Source: Eonycteris spelaea
Taxonomy: Eukaryota > Chordata > Mammalia > Chiroptera > Pteropodidae
Length of the DNA stretch: 64,000 nt
Reading direction: 5' to 3'
NCBI GenBank assembly: GCA_003508835.1
Contig: PUFA01000162.1
Span: 434,001 to 498,000, forward strand
Positions within the stretch are counted from its first letter, which is position 1; each line of letters starts with the position of its first letter. The notes beneath the pieces are model-generated. The model saw only the letters and a program-made list of their open reading frames with translations. It ran no database searches and was not told the origin of the DNA. Below, one piece after another: positions 1-12,190 of this stretch. Made by a program: the position numbers and the translations under genes.

Positions 1-229
1 ATGGAAAGTGATAAATAGTTAGAGGGGGAGAGTTTAAAGAAAAAACAACTCAGAACTCGAAAGTTAAGTGGACCTATTGAGATACAGGAACATAAATAGG
101 CAAATATATTGTAAATGCTGTCATCTAAGGGAACTAGAGATAATGACACTTGTGACTTTGACAGAGAAAACTTTGCCTGACATCTAATCAATGACACAAA
201 ACCTGACAAAATCTGGAAATACCCATTCT

Positions 230-580
230 GACTCTGCTCCCCTAAACTCCCATTCAATCTACCACGTACATTTGCAAATTCACACTCCAAAATCTCTCTG
301 AAGTCTGCATTTGGTCACTATCTTTCCTCAAAGCACCCTACTCTACGCTACCTGTTTCCCTTTCTGCATTGCTAGAAAAGTCTTCTAATTGGTCTATTTT
401 TTCCTGTCATGCCCTCCTTTGATTAAGTTTACATATAACAGGTATGTCATTTAGACTTTGTCTTTCCTTCATTTAAAAATCTTTAATAGCTTTTAATCCC
501 TGTTAATATCATATATCCTTAATAGATCCCTGCAAACTTCCCATGTTCATTTCAGTATCTCTTCCTCAGGCAAGATGTTT
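230..580 (+). mobile_element. Degraded L2 LINE fragment
   Basis: The sequence follows the 3' part of an L2 LINE: a pyrimidine-rich stretch with short motifs typical of the reverse transcriptase C-terminus. It is strongly diverged, has stops in all frames and has no clear ends. The class assignment is by eye. Confidence 0.35.
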
Positions 581-649
581 GACCGCCTTCAGCTTAGGTT
601 ACACTCTTAATTATATACTCATAAAGAAACATCGGACACACCCAAATTT

Positions 650-965
650 AGAGATTTTCTACTAAACAATTGGCTAGTGCTCTTAAAACATGTCAAAATG
701 ATGAAAGACAGAGAAAGGCCAAGGAACTGTTTCAGACTAAAAGATACTAAAGAGACATAACTAAAAGGAATGTGTGATCCTGGAGCAAACGCAGGACACT
801 GATAAAATGTGAATAAGATCGGCAAATTAAACAATAGTACTGTAACACTGTCAATTTCCTGATTTTGATAACTATTGTGATTATGCAAAGTTTTCATATT
901 TGGATAAAATAGGTAAGGAATATACAGAAACTTTGGGTACTATTTTTGCAATTTTTTTTGGAGTC
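650..965 (+). mobile_element. Old L1 3' end fragment (L1M type)
   Basis: The stretch resembles the 3' end of an old L1M element, with motifs such as a 'tttcctgattttgataa' core followed by an A/T-rich tail. The reverse-oriented younger L1 that starts near 975 appears to sit in or beside its tail. The open frame on the opposite strand here carries no protein signature. Confidence 0.4.
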
Positions 966-974
966 TGAAATTGT

Positions 975-2418
975 TTTTAAAAAAGTACTTTTTTATTTTT
1001 TAAATTTATTTTAATTAGTTTCAAGTATACAGTACATTGGTTAGACATTCATAGTTTATAAAACAATCCCCCTAATTGCTCCTTCTCTCTGGTTTTCCAC
1101 CTAGCCAATATATCACTGCTGACTGCATTTCCTACGCCATCACTGTAACCAACTACCAACTACTAATTTGTACTTCTTTAACCCTCATCCCATTCTCCCT
1201 GCTCCCCAACCCTCCTCCCCTCTTTCTATCTCCAAATTGTCCACTATATTTGTGAGACTGTGTTTGATTAGTTTGTTCTTTTTGTTCCTTAGATTCCACA
1301 TATAAGTGAGGTTGTATGGTATTGGTTTCTTTTTCTGTCTGACTTACTTCACTCAGCATAACATCTAGGTCCATCCATGTCGTTGCAAATGGTAGGATTT
1401 CATTTTTTTTAAGGGCTGAGTAATATCCCATTGTGTATATGAACAATATTTTCTTTATCCAATCATCTGTTGATGGGCATGTAGATTGTTTCCATATCTT
1501 GGCTATTGCAAACTGTGCTGCCATGAATATTGGAGTGCATAGATCTTTACGAATTATTGTTTTGGTTTTCTTTGGATAAATACCCAGAAGTGCAATTGCT
1601 GGGTCAAAAGGTATATCTATTTTTAATTTTTTGAGAAACCTCCAGGCTGTTTTCCATAGCAGCTGAACCAATTAGCAATCCGACCAACAGTGTATAAGGG
1701 TTCCCTTTTCTCCGCATCCTTGCCAACATTTGTTGTTCTTTGATTTACTGATAGACATTCTGACAGGTGTGAGGTGATATCGCATTGTGGTTTTAATTTA
1801 CATTTCTCTGATTAGTGACCTTGAGCATCTTTTCATATGTCTATTAGCCATCTGTATTTCCTCTTTGGAGAATTATCTATTCAGATATTCTACCCGTTTT
1901 TAATTGGATTGTTTGGTTTTTTGTGGTTGAATTATATGAGTTTTTTATATATTTTGGATATTAACCTCTTATCAGATGTATTATTAGCGAATATCTTCTC
2001 CCAATCAGTAGGTTGTCTTTTGTTTTGTTATGGTTTCCTTTGCTGTACAAAACTTTTTAGTTTGATGTAGTCTCATTTGTTTATTTTTTCTTTTGTTTCG
2101 CTTACCTGGGATGTATATCCAAAAAAAATTACTGTTAGTAATATCAGAGAGATTATTGCCTACGCTTTCTTTCAGAAGTTTTATGGTTTCGGGTCTTACA
2201 TTTAAATCTTGAATCCATTTTGAGTCTGTTCTTGTATACAGTGTAAGAAGATGGTCCAGCTTCTTTTTCTGGCATGTATCTGTCCAATTTTCCCAACACC
2301 ATTTATTGAAGAGGCTGTCTTTACTCCAGTGTATATTCTTACCTCCTTTGTCATATATTAAGTGAGTGTATAGGCCTGGATTTATTTCTGGGCTCTCTAT
2401 TCTGTACCATTGATCAGT
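975..2418 (-). mobile_element. 5'-truncated L1 LINE, about 1.44 kb
   Basis: Read on the minus strand, this is the end of L1 ORF2 followed by an L1 3' UTR and an A-rich tail at about 975-1,010. The segment 1,153-1,671 translates into typical ORF2 C-terminal motifs: DPAIALLGIYP, then AKIWKQSTCPSTDDWIKK, then YTMGYYSALKKNEILPF. The 3' UTR sequence resembles the L1 lineage common in bats, carnivores and horses. The 5' end is truncated at about 2,418 inside ORF2, at a 'ttctgtaccattgatcagt' motif, and upstream frames are broken. It is a dead insertion. No convincing target-site duplication was found. Confidence 0.85.
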
Positions 2419-2699
2419 AAATAAAATGTATTGTTTAATGTTTAATTAGTACCTTAAAATACCTTCAACAAGTAAAAGGGCAACAAAAGGGAAAAAAATT
2501 GCAACACTTGAGACAGCTATAATATTTATTATCTCTAAACTATAGGGAGCATTAGTAGAAAAGAAATAAGATAAGGAAATAAGTAAAAACAGGCAAGTAG
2601 AGTGAACAAGTCATAAGAGGAGTATGAATGGCTAGGTAATATGAAAAAATGTTAATTGCACTCACTAGTAATTAAGAAACTATGAATTTGAATAATGTA

Positions 2700-2854
2700 T
2701 TTTCATTTATTTGATTAATAAAATTTACATGATTAATCATACTCAATATTAATGAGGACTGGAAAAAATTGGCAATTTAAAAAAATATGTATTCCTTTGA
2801 CCAAGTACTTCCAATTCTAAAATTTCCTCATAGACTGTATTGACCAAATAATGC

Positions 2855-2893
<39 letters not shown>

Positions 2894-3250
2894 TGCAGCA
2901 TGGTTTTTAAATTTTGTAAATAAATGGAGGTTATTTAAAATAAAGAAATACATAGTGGATGAAGCTGTTAGAAAGAACTTACATCTATATACACCAAACC
3001 AGGAAGTTGTAAAAGCTACAACATTAAGTGAAGAAAACGAGTTGTAGAATAATATATTAAGTATGATTCCATCTTTCTAGTATTAATACATATGTATTTA
3101 ATGTATACTGGCATTTGCAAGAAAAAAGTCTTAACAACAAACACTGATTTTTTCTCAGCTGTTCTCTCAAGGATGGGACCAGAAAGGATTTCACATTCAA
3201 TTCATTCATTCTGGTACAATTTGTTACAAGTATGTATCACTTCATAATCA
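2700..3250 (+). mobile_element. Degraded old L1 (L1M/HAL1 type) fragment
   Basis: The order of motifs matches the C-terminal ORF2 region of an old L1: a 'cctttgaccaagtacttccaattc' like segment, a 'cactgcagcatggttt' segment, then 'ttaagtgaagaaaa'. The copy is heavily diverged and is interrupted by a CA microsatellite at 2,856-2,889. Confidence 0.5.
2856..2889. repeat. (AC)17 microsatellite
   Basis: Seventeen uninterrupted AC dinucleotides are seen directly. The tract lies inside an old L1 fragment. Confidence 0.97.
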
Positions 3251-3279
3251 GATGAATTATACTTTTTTTAATCCTATGC

Positions 3280-3465
3280 TTTGAGTAGGTAGCTTCGATT
3301 TGAATCCTAGCCCTGCCACATCTGTGTTAACAGATGTGTGAATTTTGGTAAATTACTCTGAGTCTGTTTCTCAGTCTAAAGTGATAATAATTGTGCCCTC
3401 CTTGGCTTGCAATATTGTTAAAGTCGTGGTAGCTGCAGTAGTTATTCAAGGGCTTACTAAATCCA
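3280..3465 (+). mobile_element. MIR SINE
   Basis: The stretch shows the tRNA-like MIR core in plus orientation ('tttgaatcctagccctgccac') followed by the 'gtgtgaattttggtaaatta' region. The 3' end is diverged. Confidence 0.6.
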
Positions 3466-4224
3466 GAGGTGCTGACCTGATGGCTGAGCTGGGTGGCCTT
3501 AACTTACTGTCACACACCACACGTGCAGTTGGCTGGACAGAGGAGTTTACTGTCTGCAGACCTTGTAAACACGGAGCCAGAGACCCCTGCTGCATAAACT
3601 CTTTAATGTCAGTCCTGCCAAGTTCAAGACCCCAAGTGCTTAGCCTTGCTCTTTCCTGTCTTTATGGTGACAAACAGAGTCGACTTTGCCCACCTTTTTC
3701 TTAAGTCTCTGATCTGGACCAGACACTGTGGTGTGTCCCTAACACTCGTTTGCATCGGGTTAGTCCTCTGCTCAAAAATGCACACTGGTAAACTAGTACC
3801 TGCCAGAAGAGGTCTAAACACCCTCAGCAACCCTTCGCAGCCGGAGATCTGATCCCTTTTCTCTTCTTGTGCATTATTAGACTTTGTTTTCCGCTGCTCC
3901 CCAATACATGTCTTCTCCTATTTTCCTTTTTGGTCAAACCCTTACTGCCCTGGTCTAACATCTGCCATTCATAAGAATCTGCAACATTCTCTCTAAAAAA
4001 TTCCTGCCAACCCTGTGTTTTACTGATTCTATCCATCAAAAAAAAAAAAAAACAAATATTAATAAGAAAACGAAACAGGTAGAGAGTGCCATTATGAAAA
4101 TCCAAAAGCAGCTTTGATGTCTATGTTATTACATGAAAATGCCTACAGAAATCAGGAAGAAAAATACATAAAACTTAAAAGTAAAAACACAAATCTGAAT
4201 ATAAAATTAGATTTAGCACTTAAG
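3466..4224. other. Intronic stretch, no gene or repeat recognised
   Basis: No recognisable repeat or exon was found. Short open frames on both strands here (3,345-4,105) have no domain signature, no Kozak context and no plausible splice partners. A poly-A run lies near 4,039-4,052. Confidence 0.3.
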
Positions 4225-4395
4225 TAGGTTTTTCTTAGTGTGGTTAAATGACCACCTGCATCAAAATCCCCTGAGGGTGTCAAAAAGAAGACTCCCAGGC
4301 CCCACCCAAATTTACTGAATAATAATCTGTGGGGGTGGGATGAAAGACAGTTTGGTTTTTTGATTCTAGTTTGAGAAGTACTGCCCTAGTTACCT
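4225..4395 (+). mobile_element. MER5A hAT-Charlie DNA transposon remnant
   Basis: The copy contains the MER5A hallmarks: 'atcaaaatcccctgaggg', then 'cccaggccccaccc', then 'ctgtgggggtggg', and ends with 'tttgagaagtactg', a variant of the terminal 'tttgagaaccactg'. It is a non-autonomous element of about 170 bp. Confidence 0.8.
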
Positions 4396-5783
4396 TTCTA
4401 AGTTTTTCAATGATACTATACTTGCCGAAGAAAAATAACCTTCATGTCATAAGAATGTAGTCATTTACAGTTCTTTCAAAATCTATATTTTAACTTCTTA
4501 AAATTCTCATTAATTGGAAAAACAAAGTTCTATACCCACTAATGATTCCAAGTGATGTTCATCTTTTTTATTTATTTTCCTTAAAGCACTGCATTGATTC
4601 AGTAAACAGTTTCTCTGTCTTGCTGAACAAAAACAAACATATGAAGAACTTATCCCAGGCCCTCTTTTCTAGTCTCATTCCATCCACTATGTATGTCTCT
4701 TTGTTCCTCCTGTCAAAGAAAACTTATCTTGTGGAACAGTTTATAAACCAACCTTTCAAGGACAAAACAGATTGGAAAAAGAACTAGAGTCGATCCACCA
4801 GGAGACTGACACGTGAACCCACAGGCATAAAGCCCTCCCTTTATTACTTCTCAGTGATGGAAATGCATTATTTCCAGTGTTAAAAGATACGGTTCAGCAA
4901 TGGGATAAATACAATCACGGGGTCCTTAGCTGAGCTGAATTGAACCATAAACGCCATTACTGATTGTAGTTTTCTTCAATTTTTATTTAATAATTACAGA
5001 GTTGATATTGCCCCAGCCATTCAAGTTTGTTATGTCAAAAGGGACCCACACTGGAGTTTCTCTCTGAGTACAGGCAAGGGCAAAAACAGTCAGACAGTAT
5101 TCATCCGGAGCTAGGGAGGGTTAAAAATGAGTCATCACTGGCCTCCTGTTTCCAAATTCATCCACAGATCAAATTCATCCTCAAATCAAACAATCAAAAT
5201 GAATAATTCCTAATGGGTCCCTAGACAACTAACTGTCTCTTGGATGTGCCCTTACTAAATCTGTAGTTCAATTACTGTGATGCCACTGAACATAGATAGC
5301 ATAGCAAAAGTTCAGAAAACAAAACACCAAATTCACCAAAACTTAAATTCTGTCATCCTTAATCAAGTGTAAACTTGCGAAATTCAAAAATATTTCCTTT
5401 CAAAGGAACTGACCTTGGTTAAATAATAATGTGCAATTTACATGAAAGGGTAAAGCAAAGAATGCAGACTATATTTTTAAAGATAAAATTTTAATTTTGT
5501 TTCTCAAAAATTTTTTACCTATGAACTTTATTTACACAAGACCAAGAAAAGTTTTTGTCTTCTTAGAAAAAACAATACTAGTTACAGATTTCTGAAAGTT
5601 GTGTATGAGAACTGGGAATTATATAAGCACTGAAGAAGCTCTGGGGGCATTAAGAATTTTTTATTCTTTGTTGCTATAGCAGTCTTCCCATCTATAATCA
5701 AAATTTGGCCTCTTATAATTAGATGTAATTACTTCAACAAGTCAAAGATCAGCTAAAATGTACTCTGCAGTTAGTCTATAAAA
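4396..5783. other. Intronic, nothing recognised
   Basis: The stretch is A/T-rich and was scanned on both strands without finding an exon, RNA gene or clear repeat. The 81-codon frame at 4,542-4,787 has no family signature. Confidence 0.3.
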
Positions 5784-5982
5784 CAGGGGTCCCCAACCCC
5801 CACAGCCACGGAGCCCAGCCTCACAGGAGGTGAGCAGCCCTGTGGATAAGCAAAGCTCTATCTGTATTTGCAGCCGCTCCCCAATTATAGCATCACCCCC
5901 CTCAGCTCTACCTCAGATCATCAGGGATTAGATTCTCATAAAGAGCACAGGTCCCTGATGCCAAAAATGTTGGAGACCACTG
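5784..5982 (+). mobile_element. Non-autonomous hAT DNA transposon (copy 1)
   Basis: The element begins CAGGGGTCCCCAACCCC and ends TTGGAGACCACTG, imperfect terminal inverted repeats of the hAT type. The interior holds 'agattctcataa' and 'ccctgatgccaaaaa' segments. A related copy in the other orientation lies at 58,098-58,318. The flanking 8-mers here (ctataaaa and aaaaatat) do not match, so any target-site duplication has decayed. Confidence 0.75.
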
Positions 5983-6189
5983 AAAAATATTCTGAATAAA
6001 AATAGTTATAAAAGGTCATCATAACTCCACCATCAGTCTTCGATGGGAGATATATGAGACTCTGGGCCTGTGAAAAGAGGTTGGTGGCATAGAGGTTTTT
6101 CAGCATAGTGATACCTGCTCGAGAATTTAATGTACACATACTCATCTGTGACAGCTCTCCTTTACTCATAAAAATATCCCTAATTTAAT

Positions 6190-6390
6190 GTTCTATGTAA
6201 TGTATATTATATATATAGTACAATGTAAACATTATATGTATAGACAGGTATATAATGTATACAACAGGTGTATGTAATGCACACCTAATATAATGTATAT
6301 AACTAATAGCTACTGTTTAAAATGTATATATTAGATGATTACATAATATTACATTATACATTATTTATATATGAGATATATGTTACACAT
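6190..6390. repeat. TA-rich imperfect tandem tract
   Basis: Units resembling 'taatgtata' recur with variation over about 200 bp, giving A/T-rich low-complexity DNA. No coding content was seen. Confidence 0.6.
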
Positions 6391-6769
6391 ATGTATATTA
6401 GGGAGACATATCCTCCTGCCTCCAGCAAAGAATTACCAGGTATAAGTAGAAATATTAAAAATGAATATGTATTGCATATGTCAACAGGCAAAACAAAAAA
6501 TAACCTATTTTTTAAAGCATATGTTAAAACACAACTTGTAATACTTATTTAAAAAGTGAATGAGAAATACTATTTACAAAATACCAAAACATCAAGGAAT
6601 AATGGCCCCCAAAAAGTTGTACAACAATCTGAGCATGAATTCTGTATTGGAAATGGCATATCCTACAATATGAATGATTGGAACCCTGAATCTCCATAAG
6701 GACAGCCCCTACTTTTCTTGCTCCAATCAGTATCCCCAGCACCCAGCATGCAGTGTAAGAGACAGTTAG

Positions 6770-6935
6770 GAAAGCAGGCATCAGAGTCAGACTGTCTAGG
6801 TTTGACTCCCAGCTCTATCATCTACCAGCCTATGTTCCTGAGCAATTTGCCTAGCACTTAAGGCTTTTGTACCTTAATTTTTTTAATCTGCAAAATGGTA
6901 CCTACTGCATATAAAGTTGTTTTCTGAATAATAAC
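6770..6935 (+). mobile_element. MIR SINE
   Basis: Plus-strand MIR: 'cagagtcagactgtctagg', 'tttgactcccagctctatc', then 'aatctgcaaaatggtacct'. Confidence 0.75.
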
Positions 6936-6949
6936 AATAGCAAAACAAA

Positions 6950-7170
6950 CACATATAGCACTTAACTTTTTGCCAGACACTTCTAATTACTTCTCATTTA
7001 TACCTATACTTATTCATTGAATCCTCCCTGAAACTTTATGAGATAGAAACTAATATCCCACTTGAAAGATGAGGAAACTGAGTCTCAGGAAAATTAGTAT
7101 CTTGCCCAAGGACACACAACTAGTGAATGGCAAAAAGAATTCATGTTCCTAACCACTCCATTGCCCTTGA
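6950..7170 (-). mobile_element. MIR SINE
   Basis: This is the reverse complement of the MIR core, seen as 'gatgaggaaactgagtctca' then 'ttgcccaaggacacacaact'. It abuts the plus-oriented MIR to its left. A short piece resembling a MIR 3' end in plus orientation follows at about 7,170-7,215. Confidence 0.75.
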
Positions 7171-7399
7171 GATAAGGCTCTGAACAGTGTCTGGCATATA
7201 GCACATGTTAAATAACTAATATTTACTACTAAACATTTGTCAAATGTTTGCAAGATTCTAAGGTAACATGAGGGCTCGGAAGGCAAGACCACTGTGATCA
7301 ATTGGTAATGTTTTCCATAGATGTGCAACATGTGAATGATCACACTTGTTTACTGTTTCTTTTCCACATAAAACAGAGAATCCTGCCTGATGTCTGCCT

Positions 7400-7620
7400 A
7401 GGTTTCCCCTTCTCCACTGCAGTGTCACTTGGATTTTACGTCATTATTTAACACCAGATTACATCTTCTACTCCTACTAATCCACTCCCCATCCAATTGC
7501 CAAAGCGCTCTTCCAAAAAAGATGCTTTCCTCACTTAACTCCTTTCAAGGAACCTACCTCATAGAATCAATATTTCACCCATGGCTTTCAAGGGCCTGAA
7601 CAAGACATGGAAGGAACATG
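7400..7620 (+). mobile_element. L2 LINE fragment
   Basis: The order of motifs resembles the L2 3' region: 'ctcacttaactcctttcaag' followed by 'ggctttcaagggcctgaaca'. It is strongly diverged. Confidence 0.45.
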
Positions 7621-10400
7621 CCTTTAACTCTAGTTCAAGTGCTCAAGTACCTACTTATTAAATAAATACTTGATAAGAATGGTCATATTTCATTATGCAG
7701 AGAATAGCAGTGTTTGCATTACTTCAAAACAGTGATAAGCAACTTTTTATTTTACTTGTTTTGGACCTAGCTCATTAGAAAAAAAAATTTTAATGTTTAA
7801 GAATCTCATTTGATTTTTATTCAGAATAAAACAAGCTTGACTGGAGGATATAAAGGGAAGAATATCAGACAGAAAATTTGCATTATTAATATGTACAATA
7901 TTAATATCCAGGAAAACCGTAGACAGTTTCTTTGGTCCTGAAATTAGATCATGAATCATATGGTAACTATCTAATGACTAGAAACATGAAGTTAGAACTA
8001 TTAAAAAAAAAAACAAAGGAAGGCCTAACACCCTTAATATTTAAGATCATACAATGTAACCACTTCTAAGAGGCCCCTGAAAGGCTAAGTAGAGCAAATT
8101 AAAACATATGAATTACTGGTATTTACATAAAGGAGCTGTTTTTAATAAACACAAGTACTAAGTAACCACCAATCTGAATAGTCTCTAAGCCAGCCACATC
8201 AATGGATAAACATATCATAGATTTAATTTAAAATTTATAAAGAAAATCAAACATCAACGTGCTTTGAAGACTTAGCATTTTGCCAAAGGTTTAATTAGCT
8301 TGTCCACTTAGCATGAGGAGATGCAGGACTGCACTAGAAGTTCATCTGATTTGCTTAGAAATGCAAATAATTCTGACAAAAGGCACATCCACATGTAGCT
8401 ACATCGAGATTATTCCTGAGTTGAACATTCTGATGTCAACTCAGGATTTCTGAATGTACATTCACACATCCAACTGGACAATTCGCATGTTCACAGAGCT
8501 GGAACAAGCAAGTCCACAGGTACCAATACAGTGTTTATTTGTTTTTGTTTTATTTTAGATTGATATTTTTCTTTCAGTGAAGGAAGGCGGTCTTCTTAGT
8601 TGACTCCATCAACTGAACTTCAATGTGATGAAAGGGTTGGTGATTCATATAAAGTGATGGCAAAAAATAATCAATACTGGAAGACCTGACGCAGTTAGGT
8701 TGGGAAGTAAAGACATTCTAGAATTGTTTTTCATTTAACAAATATTTATTGAGCAGCTGTGATCCATTAGCCCTGAGGGATGGAAAGCTGACTCTAACAT
8801 TTTCAGGGGTAACTATGACTCATTTTTTGTAATATCATTTGAAGTTACTTATAAATCTTTCACAGGGTTGAGGGGGGAAATGCTAGCATTAGAGAGAATC
8901 ACAAATCCAGTGGATTAAAATCAGTCTTTATTGGTAAACACGCCTTCCATGAAGGTACCTGATATTTCCTGAGCAGCATCAACATATTTCTTCTACCCCT
9001 CGTATTTGAACAAGAATTACCAGACTTTTCTTCTCTGAAAACAGCAACCTCACTTCCTGACTTATTAAGTAGGCTTGGGAAGGTACCTTGAAGGAGGAAT
9101 ATGATCTAACTGGTTAAGTCCTAGCTAGATGCTGAAAGTAAAAAAGAAATAACTATTACTAACAATTCTTTAACTATTTTTATCAGTCTTTCTCAGGAGC
9201 CAAATGCAGAGACAGTCTCTCTGCTGAGGACACCCTCAGGACACAGCTCCTCTCATTTCTCTCTCCAAGCCTCTCACTAGCAATGGGTCCTATGATACAG
9301 GGCAAAAGTAGGCAAGAAGCTGTCCCTGAAGACTGTAATATGGGTAAAGACTAGGTATCTCTGCCTGATCATTTAAATGGTGCTTCTTTTACAAAAGAAT
9401 ATTAAAAACACAACTTTCCTCTTAAAATTCCCAAGAACCAGCTGATTCATAAATTCCAGCTGACATACCCAAGTGGCTAACAATTTTCTAAATATATGCT
9501 TGAACAGAAACCAAGCAGCCAGTTCATTTTCCAGGTAGATCCCAATAACATTTCATGCTTTTGAATGAAGACCCTGTAATGGAGCAAATGGTAAACAGGA
9601 GGAGCCTATTTCTCAAAGCCATTAACTTAAATTAAAAAGAAACATATTTATAGCTACAAAAATGCCTACTATAATGAACATCCATCCCACAAACATAAGA
9701 TTGCCCATTAAAACAAGGTCTAGAAAAAAAACAGAACCCAGTGGCTTAATCTCTATAAAACAACCACAGAAAACTACCACCAAAAACTACACAGGAAATC
9801 AAACATTCACTTGTAATTTATCTGCTGGAACAAATCTGTCATATTGACCTTGACAGGCCTCGAATCATGAAATCATAAACCCGCATCCTACTGATACTCA
9901 TTATAATTCTGGAAATTCCATAAAACCTAGGACTTCCATTTTTTTCTCAGTGATTAGCAGCATGTTTAGAAAGGGGTGTGTGTGCTCATTGGAGCTTACT
10001 TGCCGGTATTCCTTGCCACCAAAACACTGATTTCCAGAAACCACCCTCGCCCTCACACCACCCAAACACTTAAGATTTTTTTTTTCCATTCTCTAGATCA
10101 GGTTCTGTTTCCTGAATTACTAATTACGTACGTAATTTATTTTTTAATTTCAGTAATTATAGCACCTTAAGATCTTGGATATCAGCAGTGTGGATTGTTG
10201 TAGAGAATTCTGGAAAATCATGTTTTAGTGGCATTTCCATTTTGTGAATTTTACGATTCGGTTAAGGCTTAAGGGGAGGAGAATGACTGCCTTATGGGCA
10301 CTCATAAAAAGCATAAAAGTAAACATTACCTACAGAGGTGTGCCACACATCCTACAGGTGTAAAGGTCTCTTTTTCCAACCCTCACCCTTCCCTTCTCTA
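7621..10400. other. Intronic, little recognised
   Basis: No exon, RNA gene or well-defined repeat was recognised on either strand. A short piece at about 8,735-8,765 ('aacaaatatttattgagcag') is typical of L2 or MIR 3' ends. The open frames of 60-64 codons at 9,662-10,170 show no family signature. Confidence 0.3.
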
Positions 10401-10539
10401 CACCACGGACTCCCAAAGACAAGGGGTGGTCTCTCTGAATGCCGACACTATCTCCAAGTCGGAACCATAAACCCACGCGTATAGGTCACTGCCAAGATCC
10501 CGCCCTGACACCAGGAGCCAAAGCTTCCCTGCCTTCCCC

Positions 10540-11500
10540 ATCAAGGTGACACGAATTCCTAGGGGCTGGCTGGGGGCACACAGAGGCAGAGCACGCGGAG
10601 GCGACGGGTCGAAAGACTTGCTGGAAGGAAGTGAACAGCCAGCAAAAAGCATTTTCTCTCTGCAGAACAAGCCGGAGACCCGACACCGCCAGCGGAAGAG
10701 GGCCAGGCAGCGCGCCAGGCCACCGGGCACACGGACCCGGCATGCACACTTGGCTGTGCCGGTGCGCGCTCACACTCACGGCATCCATGCGCGCGCGCGC
10801 GCCTACTCACCAACAACCCCTGATATCCGGAGCCCGCGTGGGACGGCGATTACAGCGGCTGTCCCCGCGCCTGCCGTGTGGCCTGGGCATCCGTCTGGCC
10901 GCTGCAGCCCCGGCCGCGCTGGCTTTTGCTAGAAGGCACTGCAGCCCGGTGCTATGGCACCCAGCGTGGAGGCGCCCGCTCGCTTGCCTCGGCAGTGCCT
11001 CCTCCCCCTCTCTGTGGACCGACGCAGCTTTGCTAATTCCACTCGTTCCGGCTGCGTGCGTTGTTCTTCTCCTTCTCCTTCTCCTTCCCTCCTTTGCGGT
11101 GGCTCCCCAGCGCCTGGGACGAACACCGCCCTCGCAAACCCACGCGCAGGCCAGTCAATCCCGAGCATGCAGCAGCCGTCCCTGCTGCAGCCGCCGCCGC
11201 AGAAAAAGAAATTGTCACTGCGATGGTCCTGGCCTCCCCTTCCCCGGCCCCTGGGTGCCGCCTCCTCCTGTGCCTCCGCCCCTTCTTCCGCGGCGGCAGC
11301 CTCCCGCATTCTGCAGAAAGAGCTCACAGGTGGAAGCAAGTCCCTGCGGTTGGCCTAGAGCGAGAGGAAAACGTTTGGGTGCGACTCTCTCACCTGAAAA
11401 CCCTGCGCGTCCCTTGCTCAGCCCGGAACCTGGACTCTCATTTTGCTTCACCATCACTTTCGCCGGAGTGGACAGGAGTGGGTGCCTTTTAGGGCTGCAG
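10540..11500. promoter_or_regulatory. STAMBPL1: CpG island promoter, probably STAMBPL1
   Basis: Base composition changes abruptly to GC-rich with dense CpGs, including a GCGCGCGCGCGC run near 10,790-10,802 and a CCGCCGCCGC run near 11,192. A CTTCTC-type polypyrimidine repeat lies at about 11,063-11,095. It is the only clear CpG island in the window. Its position about 26 kb from ANKRD22 exon 1, on the far side from LIPM, fits the STAMBPL1 start. Several 60-296 codon open frames cross it on both strands, which is expected in GC-rich DNA. None shows a protein domain. STAMBPL1 encodes a zinc JAMM deubiquitinase, but no part of that protein is visible here. Confidence 0.65.
10811..11050 (-). other. 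STAMBPL1: Candidate STAMBPL1 non-coding exon 1
   Basis: On the minus strand the CpG island contains a good splice donor: GGGGTTGTTG followed by GTGAGTAGG, with the GT at 10,810-10,809. An exon ending at 10,811 would carry only 5' UTR, as no STAMBPL1 start codon is recognisable. The 5' boundary given here is arbitrary, because no TATA box or initiator fixes it. This is inference from synteny, CpG content and one donor. Confidence 0.35.
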
Positions 11501-11739
11501 CTAACACACGCCATGATGTAGCTAGATTTAACCATGAACTCGCAGTGGAGTCAGGACCAGGCTAGGGTTTTGGCGAAAATTCCACTTAAGTTTCTTATGA
11601 AGAGTTCCACCTTGAGATTTATCCATAACGTTGCCCCATCACGAAACACTTGACTCCTCTTTCCCGCCATCCCCACTTCATCCCCACGGATAGTGCAAAC
11701 GATTATAATTTCTTTCTCGATATTATAATTATCATATGC

Positions 11740-11905
11740 AATGTCTTTAGTATGGTTCTGGTACTGTGCCCGACACTACAAACATGTAATCTTTTGTCAT
11801 CCTTTCAATAACCTTATAAACGATAATCTTATTTTCCCATGACCGAGACACAATAGAAGTTAAGATTTAAAACCTAATCTGACACCAAACGCTATTTCTA
11901 TTGGC
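11740..11905 (-). mobile_element. MIR SINE
   Basis: This is MIR in reverse orientation: 'tactgtgcccgacactacaa' (3' end side), a diverged core and a 'gttaagatttaaaacc' stretch. It is strongly diverged. Confidence 0.45.
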
Positions 11906-12069
11906 TAAACAGATTCTATTAATTTATAAACATTTTACAAACAGTGCTGGATGAAACAGACACTTTTCCACCTTTTCTGAGTTTGGTTAGGAGGTAACTT
12001 ACAAATGAGAAAAGTGACTGCAGAGAGGGGCAGTGGAGCATCAGTTTTTCCTAATCTAATTTTCCTTTG

Positions 12070-12190
12070 GAGATCAAACTTCCAGCCCTGGATCTGCCAC
12101 CAACTGAGCTGTTTCGCCTCAGGCATTTCAACTTCTTAGGCCTAGCTCTCTGTGTTTATTTTTAAAATGAAGAGGTTTGACTATTGGAGG
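12070..12190 (+). mobile_element. MIR SINE fragment
   Basis: A plus-strand MIR core is seen as 'cctggatctgccaccaactg', then 'caggcatttcaacttcttag', then 'ttttaaaatgaagaggtttg'. Confidence 0.55.

Larger units (their letters stand above)
1..10810 (-). other. STAMBPL1: Inferred STAMBPL1 intron 1
   Basis: No coding exon was recognised in this stretch on either strand. It lies downstream, on the minus strand, of a CpG island promoter with a plausible splice donor at 10,810-10,803. In mammals STAMBPL1 is the divergently oriented neighbour of ANKRD22, so the most likely reading is the first intron of STAMBPL1, an AMSH-like K63-specific deubiquitinase gene. The distance from this CpG island to ANKRD22 exon 1 (about 26 kb) is close to the human spacing as I remember it. 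The stretch is filled with L1, L2, MIR, MER5 and hAT remnants, listed separately. The assignment is synteny-based inference. Confidence 0.4.

Noticed and set aside
1153..1671. 172-codon minus-strand open frame
   Set aside because: It encodes L1 ORF2 C-terminal motifs and continues into the L1 3' UTR. It is part of a dead retrotransposon, not a host gene.
3345..3852. Overlapping open frames of 68-119 codons on both strands
   Set aside because: Part of the first overlaps a MIR element, and none has a domain, Kozak context or splice partners.
1..10400. STAMBPL1 coding exons on the minus strand
   Set aside because: I looked for the conserved N-terminal protein sequence and found no match, so only intron is claimed.
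10486..11535. Many overlapping open frames of 60-296 codons in the CpG island, both strands
   Set aside because: GC-rich DNA has few stop codons. None of the frames has a domain, they overlap one another on both strands, and the context is a promoter.
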